Origin: Xylophilus rhododendri
Lineage (GTDB): Bacteria > Pseudomonadota > Gammaproteobacteria > Burkholderiales > Burkholderiaceae_C
DNA length: 64,000 nucleotides
Direction of reading: 5' to 3'
NCBI RefSeq assembly: GCF_009906855.1
Contig: NZ_CP047650.1
Span: 4,650,001-4,714,000, forward strand
Shown here: positions 1 through 8,905 of the stretch, one piece after another
Position numbering within the stretch: position 1 is the first letter of the stretch
Layout: every line of letters starts with the position of its first letter
Program-made: the position numbers and the translations under genes
The notes under the pieces: model-generated
What the model was told of the DNA's origin: nothing
The model's input: only the letters and a program-made list of their open reading frames with translations
The model's database searches: none

Positions 1-347
1 ACGAGGCGCGCCATGCCGGCGAATCCAAGTACTCGCTCTACAGCCTGATCCGGCTGAACTTCGACCTGGTGACCGGCTTCTCGGTGGTGCCGCTGCAGAT
101 GTTCTCGGTGCTGGGCATGGCGGTGTCCATGCTGTCGGGCCTGCTCTTCGTGCTGCTGGCGGCGCGGCGCATCTTCCTGGGGCCGGAGGAGGGCGGCACC
201 TTCACCCTGTTCGCCCTGCTGTTCTTCTTCGTCGGGCTGGCGCTGCTGGGCATCGGCCTGCTGGGCGAGTACGTGGGCCGCATCTACCAGGAGGTGCGCG
301 GCCGGCCGCGCTACGTGGTGCGGGCGGTGCTGGAGAAGAAGCCATGA
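1..347 (+). CDS. arnC: ArnC-like undecaprenyl-phosphate aminoarabinose glycosyltransferase, C-terminal part
   Basis: This is the 3' end of a gene that begins before the window; the reading frame is open from base 3. The visible ~114 residues start with RHAGESKYSLY, followed by two strongly hydrophobic helices and the ending LLGEYVGRIYQEVRGRPRY. That is the usual tail of ArnC/GtrB/DPM1-type membrane glycosyltransferases. ArnC transfers 4-formamido-arabinose from UDP to undecaprenyl phosphate at the inner membrane. The assignment to ArnC rather than another polyprenyl glycosyltransferase rests on the next genes, which are the split arnA and arnD. The stop overlaps the next start as ATGA, so translation is probably coupled. 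The catalytic N-terminal GT2 domain lies outside the window. Confidence 0.85.
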   Translation, partial: EARHAGESKYSLYSLIRLNFDLVTGFSVVPLQMFSVLGMAVSMLSGLLFVLLAARRIFLGPEEGGTFTLFALLFFFVGLALLGIGLLGEYVGRIYQEVRGRPRYVVRAVLEKKP

Positions 348-1297
348 AGAGGGCCATCGTCTTCGCCTACCACCAGGTGGGTGTGCGCTGCCTGAAGGTG
401 CTGCTCGATGCCGGGGTGCGGGTCGACCTGGTGGTGACCCACCGCGACCAGCCGGGCGAGAACATCTGGTTCGACAGCGTGGCCGCGCTGGCGCAGGAGC
501 ACGGCATCGACTGCATCGCGCCCGATGACGCCAATGCGCCCGAGGTGCTGGCGCGCGGCGCCGCGCTGCAGCCGGACTTCGTCTTCTCCTTTTATTTCCG
601 CCAGATGCTCAAGGAACCCTGGCTGCTGCTGCCGCGCCTGGGCGCCTGGAACATGCACGGCTCGCTGCTGCCGCAGTTCCGCGGCCGGGTGCCGGTCAAC
701 TGGGCGGTGATCGAGGGCGCGCGCGCCACCGGCGCCACCCTGCATGCGATGGAGATCAAGCCCGATGCCGGCGCCATCGCCGGCCAGTTCGCCGTGCCCA
801 TCCTGGGCGACGACACGGCCGCCGAGGTGTTCGCCAAGGTGGTGGTGGCGTCCGAACTGGTGCTGGTGCGGGCCCTGCCGGGGCTGCTGGGCGGCACGGC
901 GGTGCTGTCGCCGCAGCGCCTGTCGGACGGCCGCTACTACGGCGGCCGCAAGCCGGAGGACGGGCGCATTCCCGCCGACGGCAGCGCCCAGCGCATCCAC
1001 GACCTGGTGCGTGCCCTGGCGCCGCCGTATCCGCCGGCCTTTCTCGACATCGCCGGCCGGCGTGTGTTCATCGAACGCAGCCTGCGTGCGGCAGGGCTGC
1101 CGCAGCTGCCTGGCCAGGGCCTGCGCCTGGCCTGCCACGAAGGCCGGCTCTGGCTGCTGGCCGGCGACGGCAGCCTGCTGCGCATCCTGCGGGCGACGGT
1201 GGACGGCCAACTGCTCGACCCCGCTCTTTTCCTCTCCCTCTTCGGCAGCGCCATCGTCGCGGCCGACACCTCGGCGGCACCAAGCCCCATCTGCTGA
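344..1297 (+). CDS. arnA: UDP-4-amino-4-deoxy-L-arabinose formyltransferase (ArnA N-terminal half as a separate gene)
   Basis: The 317-residue protein matches the formyltransferase half of enterobacterial ArnA. It would N-formylate UDP-aminoarabinose with 10-formyl-tetrahydrofolate in the cytoplasm. The core motif NMHGSLLPQFRGRVPVNW gives the expected Asn103 and His105, and Asp141 follows in PDAGAIAG; these align by eye with the catalytic Asn/His/Asp triad of the methionyl-tRNA formyltransferase superfamily. In E. coli this domain is fused to the UDP-glucuronate decarboxylase; here the decarboxylase is the next gene, nine bases downstream. The start overlaps the arnC stop (ATGA). Confidence 0.9.
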   Translation: MKRAIVFAYHQVGVRCLKVLLDAGVRVDLVVTHRDQPGENIWFDSVAALAQEHGIDCIAPDDANAPEVLARGAALQPDFVFSFYFRQMLKEPWLLLPRLGAWNMHGSLLPQFRGRVPVNWAVIEGARATGATLHAMEIKPDAGAIAGQFAVPILGDDTAAEVFAKVVVASELVLVRALPGLLGGTAVLSPQRLSDGRYYGGRKPEDGRIPADGSAQRIHDLVRALAPPYPPAFLDIAGRRVFIERSLRAAGLPQLPGQGLRLACHEGRLWLLAGDGSLLRILRATVDGQLLDPALFLSLFGSAIVAADTSAAPSPIC

Positions 1298-1306
1298 AAG
1301 CGTCCC

Positions 1307-2350
1307 ATGCTCAAAATCCTCATCGTCGGCGTCAACGGTTTCATCGGCCACCACCTGACCCGTGCCATTCTGGAGACCACCGACTGGGAGGTCTACGGCA
1401 TGGACATGCAGACCGACCGCGTCGCGCCCTGGCTGAAGCATCCGCGTTTCCATTTCGCCGAGGGCGACATCACCATCAACAAGGAGTGGATCGAATACCA
1501 CGTGCGCAAGTGCGACGTGGTGCTGCCCCTGGTGGCCATCGCCACGCCGGCCACCTATGTGAGCGATCCGCTGCGGGTGTTCGAACTCGACTTCGAGGCC
1601 AACCTGCCCATCGTGCGCCACTGCGTGCGCTACGGAAAACGCGTGATCTTCCCCTCGACCAGCGAGGTCTACGGCATGTGCGAGGACGAACAGTTCGACG
1701 CCGAGGCCTCCAACATGGTCTACGGCCCGATCAACAAGCCGCGCTGGATCTACGCCTGCTCCAAGCAGCTGATGGACCGGGTGATCCACGCCTACGGCAT
1801 GCAGGAAGGGCTGCGCTACACCCTGTTCCGCCCCTTCAACTGGATCGGCCCGGGCCTGGACAGCCTGCACACGCCCAAGGAGGGCTCCAGCCGCGTCATC
1901 ACCCAGTTCCTGGGCCATATCGTGCGCGGCGAGCCGATCCGGCTGGTGGACGGCGGCAGCCAGCAGCGCGCCTTCACCTATGTGGACGACGGCATCTCGG
2001 CGCTGATGAAGATCATCGCCAACGAGGGCGGCGTGGCCGACGGCCGCATCTACAACATCGGCAATCCGAACAACATCCTGTCGGTGCGCGAACTCGCCAC
2101 CCTGCTGCTGGCGCTGGCCCGGCAGATGCCCGAGTACGCCGAATCGGCGGCGCGGGTGAGCCTGCAGGACATCAGCTCGGCCGACTACTACGGCCGCGGC
2201 TACCAGGACGTGCAGCACCGCGTGCCCGACATCCGCAACACCTGCGCCGACCTGGACTGGGCGCCGCGCTGGGCCATGCAGGATGCGCTGGCCGCGCTGC
2301 TCGACTACTACCGCGCGCCGGCCGAAGCCGCGGCGGACCTGGTGGCCTGA
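1307..2350 (+). CDS. arnA: UDP-glucuronic acid oxidative decarboxylase (ArnA C-terminal half as a separate gene)
   Basis: This 347-residue extended SDR protein corresponds to the decarboxylase half of ArnA, which converts UDP-glucuronate to UDP-4-keto-pentose using NAD. The Rossmann motif GVNGFIG is at residues 8-14. The active-site set is present: Ser119-Glu120 in PSTSEVYG, Tyr149 and Lys153 in IYACSKQ, and the HRVPDI arginine near the C-terminus that ArnA uses in decarboxylation. The length fits a free-standing domain. Two-gene versions of ArnA occur outside the enterobacteria, so the split is a lineage trait rather than damage. It lies between the formyltransferase and arnD in the same operon. 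Confidence 0.9.
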   Translation: MLKILIVGVNGFIGHHLTRAILETTDWEVYGMDMQTDRVAPWLKHPRFHFAEGDITINKEWIEYHVRKCDVVLPLVAIATPATYVSDPLRVFELDFEANLPIVRHCVRYGKRVIFPSTSEVYGMCEDEQFDAEASNMVYGPINKPRWIYACSKQLMDRVIHAYGMQEGLRYTLFRPFNWIGPGLDSLHTPKEGSSRVITQFLGHIVRGEPIRLVDGGSQQRAFTYVDDGISALMKIIANEGGVADGRIYNIGNPNNILSVRELATLLLALARQMPEYAESAARVSLQDISSADYYGRGYQDVQHRVPDIRNTCADLDWAPRWAMQDALAALLDYYRAPAEAAADLVA

Positions 2351-2355
2351 GCCGC

Positions 2356-3264
2356 ATGGCCCGCATCGCACTCAAGGTCGATGTCGATACCTGGCGCGGC
2401 ACCCGGCTGGGCGTGCCGGCGCTGGTCGACCTGTTCAGGGCCGAGGGGGCAGACGCCACTTTCCTCTTCAGCCTGGGGCCGGACCACACCGGCCGCGCCG
2501 TGCTGCGCGCGCTGCGGCCGGGTTTCCTGAAGAAGGTGGCCCGCACCTCGGTGCTGGAGCACTACGGCCTGCGCACCCTGCTCTACGGCATGCTGCTGCC
2601 CGGGCCCGACATCGGCCTGCGCGAGGCGCCGCTGCTGCGCTCGGTGCGCGATGCCGGCTTCGAGGTGGGCGTGCATTGCTGGGACCATGTGCGCTGGCAG
2701 GACCACCTGCTGCGCGAGGACGATGCCTGGGCCGCGCGGGAGATGGCGCGCGCGGTCAAGCGCTTCACCGAGATCTTCGGCTGCCCGCCCCGGGTGCATG
2801 GCGCCGCCGGCTGGCAGTTCCACGATGGCGCGGCGCGCGCCGAGGCGGCGCAGGAGATCCGCAGCGCCTCCGACGTGCGCGGCACCCATCCCTTCGTGCC
2901 GGTGAACGCGGCGGGCGAGACCCTGGGTCCGACGCAGTTCCCGACCACCCTGCCCACGCTGGACGAACTCATCGGCCTGGACGGCGCGGACGCCGGCAAT
3001 GTGCACACCCGGCTGCTGGAGCGCACCGCCGGGCAGTCGCAGGACCAGGTCTTCACCCTGCATGCCGAGCTGGAAGGCCAGCGCCTGATGCCGGTGCTCT
3101 CGCGCCTGATGGCCGGCTGGGTGCGCCAGGGCCACACCCTGGTGGCCTTGCGCACCCTGGAATGGGCGGCGCACGGCATGACCCTGCCGCGCCACACCAT
3201 CGTGCAGCAGGAGGTGCCGGGGCGCTCAGGCCGGCTCGCCGTCCAGGGGCCCTGTATCGGCTGA
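2356..3264 (+). CDS. arnD: ArnD-like 4-deoxy-4-formamido-arabinose-phosphoundecaprenol deformylase
   Basis: The 302-residue protein belongs to the NodB/polysaccharide deacetylase family and follows ArnD closely: MARIALKVDVDTWRGTRLGVP at the start, a His-rich motif VGVHCWDHVRWQDH, and HAELEG near the end. ArnD removes the formyl group from undecaprenyl-phosphate-linked aminoarabinose before ArnT moves the sugar to lipid A. The ATG at 2356 was chosen because it follows the previous stop by five bases and starts exactly where ArnD homology begins. The 3' end overlaps the convergent Sel1-repeat gene by 39 bases. arnB and arnT are not in this window and may lie upstream of base 1. Confidence 0.88.
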   Translation: MARIALKVDVDTWRGTRLGVPALVDLFRAEGADATFLFSLGPDHTGRAVLRALRPGFLKKVARTSVLEHYGLRTLLYGMLLPGPDIGLREAPLLRSVRDAGFEVGVHCWDHVRWQDHLLREDDAWAAREMARAVKRFTEIFGCPPRVHGAAGWQFHDGAARAEAAQEIRSASDVRGTHPFVPVNAAGETLGPTQFPTTLPTLDELIGLDGADAGNVHTRLLERTAGQSQDQVFTLHAELEGQRLMPVLSRLMAGWVRQGHTLVALRTLEWAAHGMTLPRHTIVQQEVPGRSGRLAVQGPCIG

Positions 3265-4050
3265 GCTGTCGGCCGAGGCGGCGGCGGCGCGGGCCAGCAT
3301 CTCGTCGCTGACGGCGCGCACCCGCGCATCGGGCGAGGCGGCCAGCAGCCGGCCGGCCTCTTCGAGAAAACGCGGCGTGGCCGTGGCGGGCACCCGCCGC
3401 AGCCAGGGCAGGGCCTCTTCCATGCGGCCGCGTTCGGCCAGCATGCGGGCGTAGTGGTACTGGCCGCGGAAGTCGCCGCCTTCGGCACCGCGCCGGTAAT
3501 GTTCCAAAGCTTGCTCGGCATCGCGCGGCGTGGCCAGGCCTTCCTCGTGGTGGCGGCCGGCCTTGGTCCAGGACTTGGCATGGCCCATGGCCGCGGCGCG
3601 TTGGTACAGCACCAGGGCCTGGGCATCGCTGCGCAGCACCCCGGTGCCGGCGGCGAACTGGTTGGCAAGGTTGTAGAGGCCGGCGTCCAGGCCGCGGTCC
3701 GCCGCCTGGCGGAACCAGCGCACGGCGGCCTGCGGGTCGGCTGGCGTGCCCCAGCCGTTCTCGTAGCAGCGGCCGGCCATGTTCATGCCCATGGCGTGGC
3801 CCTGTCCGGCGGCCTTCAGGAAGCTGGCCAGGGCGGCGGGCGCATCGGCTGTCGTGCCATGGCCGTCCAGCAGCCACTGGCCCAGCACGGCCTGGGCGCC
3901 GGCATGGCCGAGCGCGGCGGCGGCCTGCATCCAGGGCAGGGCGAGGGTGGCGGGGGCTTCGAGCAGGGCCTGCCATTGACCGGCCGTGAGGCGCTCGACC
4001 TCCTGCGGTTGCTGGGGCGGGAGCGGTAGCGGCAGGGTGGCTGGGTTCAC
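3226..4050 (-). CDS. Sel1-repeat (TPR-like) protein
   Basis: The 274-residue protein has about five degenerate Sel1 repeats (pattern A..W...AA..G...A...L......G), for example between residues 40 and 200. Sel1/TPR solenoids bind other proteins, so a scaffold or adaptor role is likely, but no partner can be named. No signal peptide is visible and the N-terminus is proline-rich. It is the last leftward gene after the iron-type uptake cluster. I recall small Sel1/TPR genes next to TonB receptors in other Proteobacteria, which is suggestive only. Its end overlaps arnD on the opposite strand by 39 bases. Confidence 0.75.
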   Translation of the reverse strand: MNPATLPLPLPPQQPQEVERLTAGQWQALLEAPATLALPWMQAAAALGHAGAQAVLGQWLLDGHGTTADAPAALASFLKAAGQGHAMGMNMAGRCYENGWGTPADPQAAVRWFRQAADRGLDAGLYNLANQFAAGTGVLRSDAQALVLYQRAAAMGHAKSWTKAGRHHEEGLATPRDAEQALEHYRRGAEGGDFRGQYHYARMLAERGRMEEALPWLRRVPATATPRFLEEAGRLLAASPDARVRAVSDEMLARAAAASADSSADTGPLDGEPA

Positions 4051-4112
4051 TTCGGCTTTTCGGTTCGGCGAGGACGGGCCGTGTTTTTAGCAGACCCCGC
4101 CGGCCTGCCGCC

Positions 4113-4610
4113 TCAGAAGCTGCGGTTGTAGGTGAATATCAGCGCCGCGCTGCCCAGGATGCCGACCTCCGCCGCGTCCTCGGGCGTGAACTGCCAGCCC
4201 ACGGCCGGTATCACGGCCAGGCCGAAACCGTGGTGGTTGAAGGGCACCTTGTCCTGGTACTGGCCCTTGTAGCCGTAGATCACGCCGCCGCTGAGCTTGG
4301 CGAAGAGCGGCGCCTGGCCCAGCACATGGTCCCACTGGTGGCCGTAGTAGACATAGGCCGAGGGCTGGCCGAAGGAGTTGCGGAACAGGGCGGCGCCGAT
4401 CAGGCTGTCGTCCTGGCGCTTTTGCTCCAGGCCCAGCAGATAGACGTGTTTGTGTTCCTCGGCATCGCTCCAGTGGTAGGCGTAGGGGCCGAGCATGAGG
4501 CTGAGCCGGCCGCCCTCGTCCGCATGCGCGGCAGGGCTGAGGGAGGCGGCGATACAGCCCAGGGCCAGGAGCCTGGCGGGGAGGGGGAAGGCGGGTCTGA
4601 AAAACGGCAT
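4113..4610 (-). CDS. Small outer-membrane beta-barrel protein, PagP-like
   Basis: The 165-residue protein has a signal peptide ending near AHA (residue 30), followed by alternating aromatic and hydrophobic strands ending in FTYNRSF, which is typical of a small outer-membrane barrel. By eye it resembles the PagP lipid A palmitoyltransferase fold: a His in YHWSD (His46) and an Asn-Ser in FRNSF (78-79) fall where PagP has its catalytic His and Asp-Ser. If that alignment is right, the Asp is replaced by Asn. Members of what looks like the same family are often labelled sn-glycerol-3-phosphate transporter in databases, without good reason. The arn genes nearby make a lipid A-related role plausible but unproven. 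Confidence 0.6.
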   Translation of the reverse strand: MPFFRPAFPLPARLLALGCIAASLSPAAHADEGGRLSLMLGPYAYHWSDAEEHKHVYLLGLEQKRQDDSLIGAALFRNSFGQPSAYVYYGHQWDHVLGQAPLFAKLSGGVIYGYKGQYQDKVPFNHHGFGLAVIPAVGWQFTPEDAAEVGILGSAALIFTYNRSF

Positions 4611-4673
4611 CGCGGGAAGCTAGCCGTGCAAGCTGAAGGGTCCCTGTCGGCCGTCTTCAGATAGCGTTCAAAT

Positions 4674-5696
4674 TCAGCCGTCTTGCCGATGCAATTTTTC
4701 CAACTTGTGACGTTCGGCTGAAAGATCGGCGGGGCTCAGCGGCACATAGCCCTCTTCGGAGTCCTTCTGGCGCTCGACCAGCGCCTGCCCCGCATCGGAC
4801 AGCGCCAGCCGCAGGTACTCCAGCACGAAGGCCGGCAGCGGTTCGCCCGGGCGGCGGTTCACCACCAGCTGCAGCGGCGCGGAAAGCGGATAGAGCCCGG
4901 CGTGGACCTCCTCATAGGACGGTCCGTGGAAGGCCTGGCCCGGCGCGGCCGCCAGGGGCAGCACCCGCACGTCCTTCGAAGTGGCCGAGGCATCGATCCA
5001 GCCCAGCAGCCCGATGCCGAAGGGGTCGGCCGCCACCGCGCGGATCACCGCCTCGCGCGAGTCCAGTGCCTCGTAGCGCGGGCTGAACGGCAGTCCGCCG
5101 AAACGCTGCAGCCGCAGCGAGGTGGCGAAGCCGCCGTCGTCGCGCAGGCCGTAGACGTGGATGCGGCGCTGCGCCCATTCGCCTTGCATGCCCAGCTGCG
5201 ACCAGCGGCTGACATCGCCCCCGTCCTGCCCCGCCGTGAAGACCCGGGCGAGCTGCTGCAGGGTGAGGCCGGGCAGCGGGTTGGCCTGGTTGACGTAGAC
5301 CGCCGGCGGCGTCTTTTCCGGCGCACGCGGGCCGTGGCCGTTGTAGCCGATGCGGATCGCCACCGGCGCGTAGCCGAAGGTCTGCACGAAGGCCGACCGG
5401 TCGATCGGCCAGATGTCGCGCGACATCGGCGCGAAGGGCGTGGCGCCGGCCGTCAGCGCCGGCATGCCGGTGGAGGAGCCGTTCATGTTCACGCGGAAAC
5501 GCACGCCGGGATGGGTGTCGGCGTAGAGCCGGTTCAGGTCCTGCACCAGGGTCTCCATGCCGTCGTTGCCGACGATGGAGACCGAGCCGTCGGGCAGCAC
5601 CCACGAGGCGTCGGCGGGCGGCTGGAACAGGGTCTGGGCGTGGAGGCCGCTGGCCAGGCCCAGGCCGGCCAGGCAGAGTGCGCGCAAGGTCTTCAT
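4674..5696 (-). CDS. PstS-like periplasmic substrate-binding protein (second of a pair)
   Basis: The 340-residue protein has a signal peptide (MKTLRALCLAGLGLASGLHA) and a PstS/PBP-type II fold: VSIVGNDGMETLVQDLNRLY at the start of the domain, then SSTGMPAL and SRDIWPID, and YVNQANPLPGLTLQQLARVF in the middle. Family members bind phosphate or other small anions in the periplasm. The start at 5696 was chosen because it gives a clean signal peptide and an ATGA overlap with the preceding gene. No pstCAB-type permease or ATPase lies nearby; instead the gene ends an operon with two TonB receptors. The ligand cannot be read from the sequence. Confidence 0.82.
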   Translation of the reverse strand: MKTLRALCLAGLGLASGLHAQTLFQPPADASWVLPDGSVSIVGNDGMETLVQDLNRLYADTHPGVRFRVNMNGSSTGMPALTAGATPFAPMSRDIWPIDRSAFVQTFGYAPVAIRIGYNGHGPRAPEKTPPAVYVNQANPLPGLTLQQLARVFTAGQDGGDVSRWSQLGMQGEWAQRRIHVYGLRDDGGFATSLRLQRFGGLPFSPRYEALDSREAVIRAVAADPFGIGLLGWIDASATSKDVRVLPLAAAPGQAFHGPSYEEVHAGLYPLSAPLQLVVNRRPGEPLPAFVLEYLRLALSDAGQALVERQKDSEEGYVPLSPADLSAERHKLEKLHRQDG

Positions 5697-6676
5697 GCGA
5701 GTTTCCCTTGTTGCGCCAGCGCCTGCTCGGGTGTGAGCGGGAGGTAGCCGCCGGGTCCCCGGGCCAGCGCGGACTGGCCTTGCGGCGACAGGGCCAGGCG
5801 CACGTAGGCGACGGCCAGCGGATCGAGCGGCTCGTCCTGCCGGCGGCGCAGCGCCAGGGTCAGTGGGCAGGCCAGGGGATAGGCGCCGGAGCGGATGTCC
5901 TGCACCGTGCCCTGCCACGTCCGGCTGCCGTCGTCGCTGGCGAGCGCGATGCGTTTGGCGCCGCGCGGCGGCGGCACCGAAGGCGCCACGCCGATGGCCC
6001 AGGGGTCGGCCGCGACACGGGCCAGCAGGGCTTCGGGCGTATCGACGAATTCGCTGGCGGCCGCGAAGTCGAGTTTCTTCAGGATGTGCTGCTGCACCAG
6101 GCCGCCGGTGGCGCTGGTGCCGGGCAGTGCGATCACCCGCGCGGCATGCGCCGCCGCGGACGCCACGCCGAGCTGGCTCCAGGTGCCGAGGTCGCCGTCC
6201 GGCGCACCCTGGCCCAGCAGTCCGGCGAGCTGGCGCATCGTCAGCCGGTCCAGCGGATTGGCCCGGTTCACATAGATCGCCAGCGAGCAGGCGGTGTGCC
6301 CGTCGCCCTGCGCGCGGCCGTAGCCGACCAGGATCTCCAACGGCCTGGCGCCATTGATCTTGGCGTAGGCCGCGGCCTCCAGCGGATGGATGGGCCGGTC
6401 CATGGCCGCGACGAGCGTGACGCCGTGGGTCAGCAGCGGCACGGCGCTGTCCGAGCCGGTGCCCAGGGCACGCAGGCGGGTGGCGGGATTGGCCTGGGTG
6501 AAGAGGCGGTTCCAGCGCCGCAGCGTGTCCACCAACAGCGGCGAGCCTTCGATGCGCACGGCGCCGTCGGCCTCGCGGTAGCCGTTCGGGGTTGCCAGCG
6601 CACCGCCCGCGAAGGGCAGGGCGCAGAGGGCGGCCAGCGCCTGTCGGCGCGATGGCAGGAATAGGGAGGAGTTCAT
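5693..6676 (-). CDS. PstS-like periplasmic substrate-binding protein (first of a pair)
   Basis: The 327-residue protein is a distant paralogue of its downstream neighbour. It has a Tat-like N-terminus (LPSRRQALAALCALPFAGGALA) and the same architecture: VRIEGSPLLVDTLRRWN, YVNRANPLDRLTMRQLAGLL and a C-terminal VAYVRLALSPQGQSAL that matches VLEYLRLALSDAGQAL in the second copy. The segment facing the ligand differs between the two copies, so they may bind different ligands or act together. It starts 14 bases after the TonB receptor gene and overlaps the next gene by ATGA. Confidence 0.8.
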   Translation of the reverse strand: MNSSLFLPSRRQALAALCALPFAGGALATPNGYREADGAVRIEGSPLLVDTLRRWNRLFTQANPATRLRALGTGSDSAVPLLTHGVTLVAAMDRPIHPLEAAAYAKINGARPLEILVGYGRAQGDGHTACSLAIYVNRANPLDRLTMRQLAGLLGQGAPDGDLGTWSQLGVASAAAHAARVIALPGTSATGGLVQQHILKKLDFAAASEFVDTPEALLARVAADPWAIGVAPSVPPPRGAKRIALASDDGSRTWQGTVQDIRSGAYPLACPLTLALRRRQDEPLDPLAVAYVRLALSPQGQSALARGPGGYLPLTPEQALAQQGKLA

Positions 6677-6690
6677 GCTGGTGGGCTTCC

Positions 6691-8832
6691 TCAGTACTTG
6701 GCCCGCAGCGTCAGCATCGCCATGCGGGGATTGCCCAGGAAGTTGTGGTCCGCCGGCGTCTGGATCGACTGGTAGTAGTAGCGGTCGCCCAGGTTGGTGA
6801 TGTTGAGCGCCAGCGAGAGCTTGGGTGTGAACTGGTAGGTGGCGCCCACATCCACCGTGGCGAAGCCGCCCTGGCGCACCGTCACGCCCGAGGTGTTGGT
6901 GCTGAACTCGCTGGTGGCGTAGACGCTGCCGTTGAGGCTCAGCCCGCTGAACACGCCGCCCAGCCGGTACTGCGACCAGAGCTTGACCAGGTGTTTGGGC
7001 GTGAAGGCCGAGAAGGCGGCGCGGCCGGTGTCGGCGCTGCTGTCGAAGTAGCGGGTGTTGGTGCGCACATAGCCGGCCGAGACATCCCAGCGCGGATCGA
7101 TGCGGCCGGAGACCTGCGCCTCGAAACCCTCGCTGCGCGACTTGCCCTGCGCCAGGTAGTAGGTGTTGACGGTGTCGCTGGGGTCGCGCACCGAGCGGTT
7201 GCTCTGCGTCAGCTGGAACAGGGCCAGGCTGGCGTCGGCCCGGCCGTCGAGCAGGGCGGCCTTCACGCCGGCCTCGTACTGGCGGCCCTGCAGGGGCTTG
7301 ATCAGCGCGCCGGAGGAGTCGCGCACCGACTGCGGCGAGAAGATCTGCGTGACGCTACCGTAGAGCGAATACGTGTCGTTGAGGTCGTAGACCAGGCCGG
7401 CATAGGGCGTGAGCTTGCCGTCGATCGCGTCCTTGGTGAATCGGGTGGCGTTGGCGTTGTAGACGCTGTCCGGGCTGACTTCCGAACGCCACCAGGTGGC
7501 GCGCGCCCCCACGATCAGGCTCAGCGGATCGGTCAGGCTGAAGCGGGCATTGCCGTAGAGGCTGGCCTGGCGGGTGTCGGTGGTGGAGACCGACTTGGCC
7601 GACTCCAGGAAGGTGATCGGCGCGATGTTGGACACCGGGTTCGTCAGGTTGACGTTGATGGTGCGCGGCGTGCCCGGCGCGCCGAAGGCCCGGTTGTGTT
7701 CGTAGAGGTAGCCGGTGCCCACCGTGAGCTGGTGGCGGCGGCCCAGCAGGAAGAAGGGGCCGCTGGCATAGGCATCCAGCACCGTCTGGCGGTCGTGGCT
7801 GGTGCCCACGCTGGTCTGGTACTGGGTGGTGTTGAGGGCGGGATTGACCGCGTTGCGCAGGCCGCCGAAGAGCGAATAACGCTCCTGCAGGGCATTGGTC
7901 AGCGAGACCTTGCCCTTCCAGCCGCCGTCGAAGCGGTGCTCCAGCTCGGCGAAGCTGGTCAGCAGCTGGAAGGTCTCGTGGTTCCAGTCGGGGCCGTAGT
8001 ACTTCTCGCGGTCGATGTTGAGGAAGCTGCCGTTGGTGTAGGTGGGGTAGCCGTACTGCATCGACTTGGAGCTCAGCGTCTGGCGGCTGAAGCCCAGGCT
8101 GGCGGTGGTGGCCGGGGCGATGTCGGCTTCGAGCACGCCGTAGAGCTGGTCGGTGCGGCGGTGGGCGCCGCGGGTTTCGTAGTCCTGCTCCAGGGCCTCG
8201 CCCACGATGCGGCCGCGCAGGGTGCCGGCGGCGTTGAGGGCACCGCCCACGTCGGCACGCAGGATGCGGGTGTTGAGGCTGCCCAGCGTGACTTCGGCCG
8301 AGGCCTGCAGCTCGCGGGTGGGGCGCTTTCGCACCAGGTTGATGGTGCCGCCGGCGCTGCCGAAGCCGTTGACCAGGCCGGCCGGGCCGCGCAGCACTTC
8401 CACCCGGTCGTACATCACCAGGCTGGGCGGGGTGAGGTAGTTGAGCAGGGTGGGCACACCATCGACCTGCAGGGTGTCGATCTCGTAGCCGCGGGCATAG
8501 AAGCGGTAGCGCGAGCTGTCGACATTGGTGGTGACGATGCCGTTGGCCGCGCGCAGGGCCTGCTGCAGGTCGAGCAGGTTCTGCGATTCGATCTGCTCGT
8601 GCGAGACCACGCTGACCGACTGGGGGATCTCGCGCTGGGTCAGCGCGATCTTGCTGCCGATGGAGGTGGCGGGGTTGATCGCCTTGTGGGTCTCGTCGGT
8701 GGGCGTGACGGTGACTTCCTTCAGCTGGCCGGTCGTGGCCTGGGCATGGAGGGCGAGGGGCGCGCAGGCGGCCGAGGCGGCGAGGCAGAGGGCACGGAGC
8801 GGGAAGCGCGGGGAGGCAGTCACGGCGGGCAT
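6691..8832 (-). CDS. TonB-dependent siderophore-type outer-membrane receptor (no STN domain)
   Basis: The 713-residue protein has a signal peptide ending LALHAQ, a probable TonB box (LKEVTVTP), a plug domain with REIPQSVSVVS, VEVLRGPAGL and GGTINLVRKRP, and a 22-strand barrel ending in the aromatic signature MLTLRAKY. These are the marks of the FhuA/FpvA-like ferric-siderophore receptor family. It lacks the N-terminal signalling extension of its upstream paralogue, so it should transport but not signal. The two receptors share long segments such as SMQYGYPTYT and DHNFLGNPR, indicating an old tandem duplication. Substrate unknown; a non-iron ligand is possible given the PstS-like partners. Confidence 0.88.
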   Translation of the reverse strand: MPAVTASPRFPLRALCLAASAACAPLALHAQATTGQLKEVTVTPTDETHKAINPATSIGSKIALTQREIPQSVSVVSHEQIESQNLLDLQQALRAANGIVTTNVDSSRYRFYARGYEIDTLQVDGVPTLLNYLTPPSLVMYDRVEVLRGPAGLVNGFGSAGGTINLVRKRPTRELQASAEVTLGSLNTRILRADVGGALNAAGTLRGRIVGEALEQDYETRGAHRRTDQLYGVLEADIAPATTASLGFSRQTLSSKSMQYGYPTYTNGSFLNIDREKYYGPDWNHETFQLLTSFAELEHRFDGGWKGKVSLTNALQERYSLFGGLRNAVNPALNTTQYQTSVGTSHDRQTVLDAYASGPFFLLGRRHQLTVGTGYLYEHNRAFGAPGTPRTINVNLTNPVSNIAPITFLESAKSVSTTDTRQASLYGNARFSLTDPLSLIVGARATWWRSEVSPDSVYNANATRFTKDAIDGKLTPYAGLVYDLNDTYSLYGSVTQIFSPQSVRDSSGALIKPLQGRQYEAGVKAALLDGRADASLALFQLTQSNRSVRDPSDTVNTYYLAQGKSRSEGFEAQVSGRIDPRWDVSAGYVRTNTRYFDSSADTGRAAFSAFTPKHLVKLWSQYRLGGVFSGLSLNGSVYATSEFSTNTSGVTVRQGGFATVDVGATYQFTPKLSLALNITNLGDRYYYQSIQTPADHNFLGNPRMAMLTLRAKY

Positions 8833-8905
8833 GCAGAAGGAGTGGTTGATCTCTCCTATGCCGGACGAGCCGTGGAAAAGGGGAACCGCCTGGGCGGAAA
8901 TATTT

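Noticed and set aside
311..2371. A 686-codon open frame antisense to the arn genes
   Set aside because: The sense frames are clear Arn enzymes with catalytic residues.
4674..6676. A standard Pst phosphate ABC transporter
   Set aside because: No pstA, pstC, pstB or phoU gene is adjacent; the binding proteins follow TonB receptors instead.
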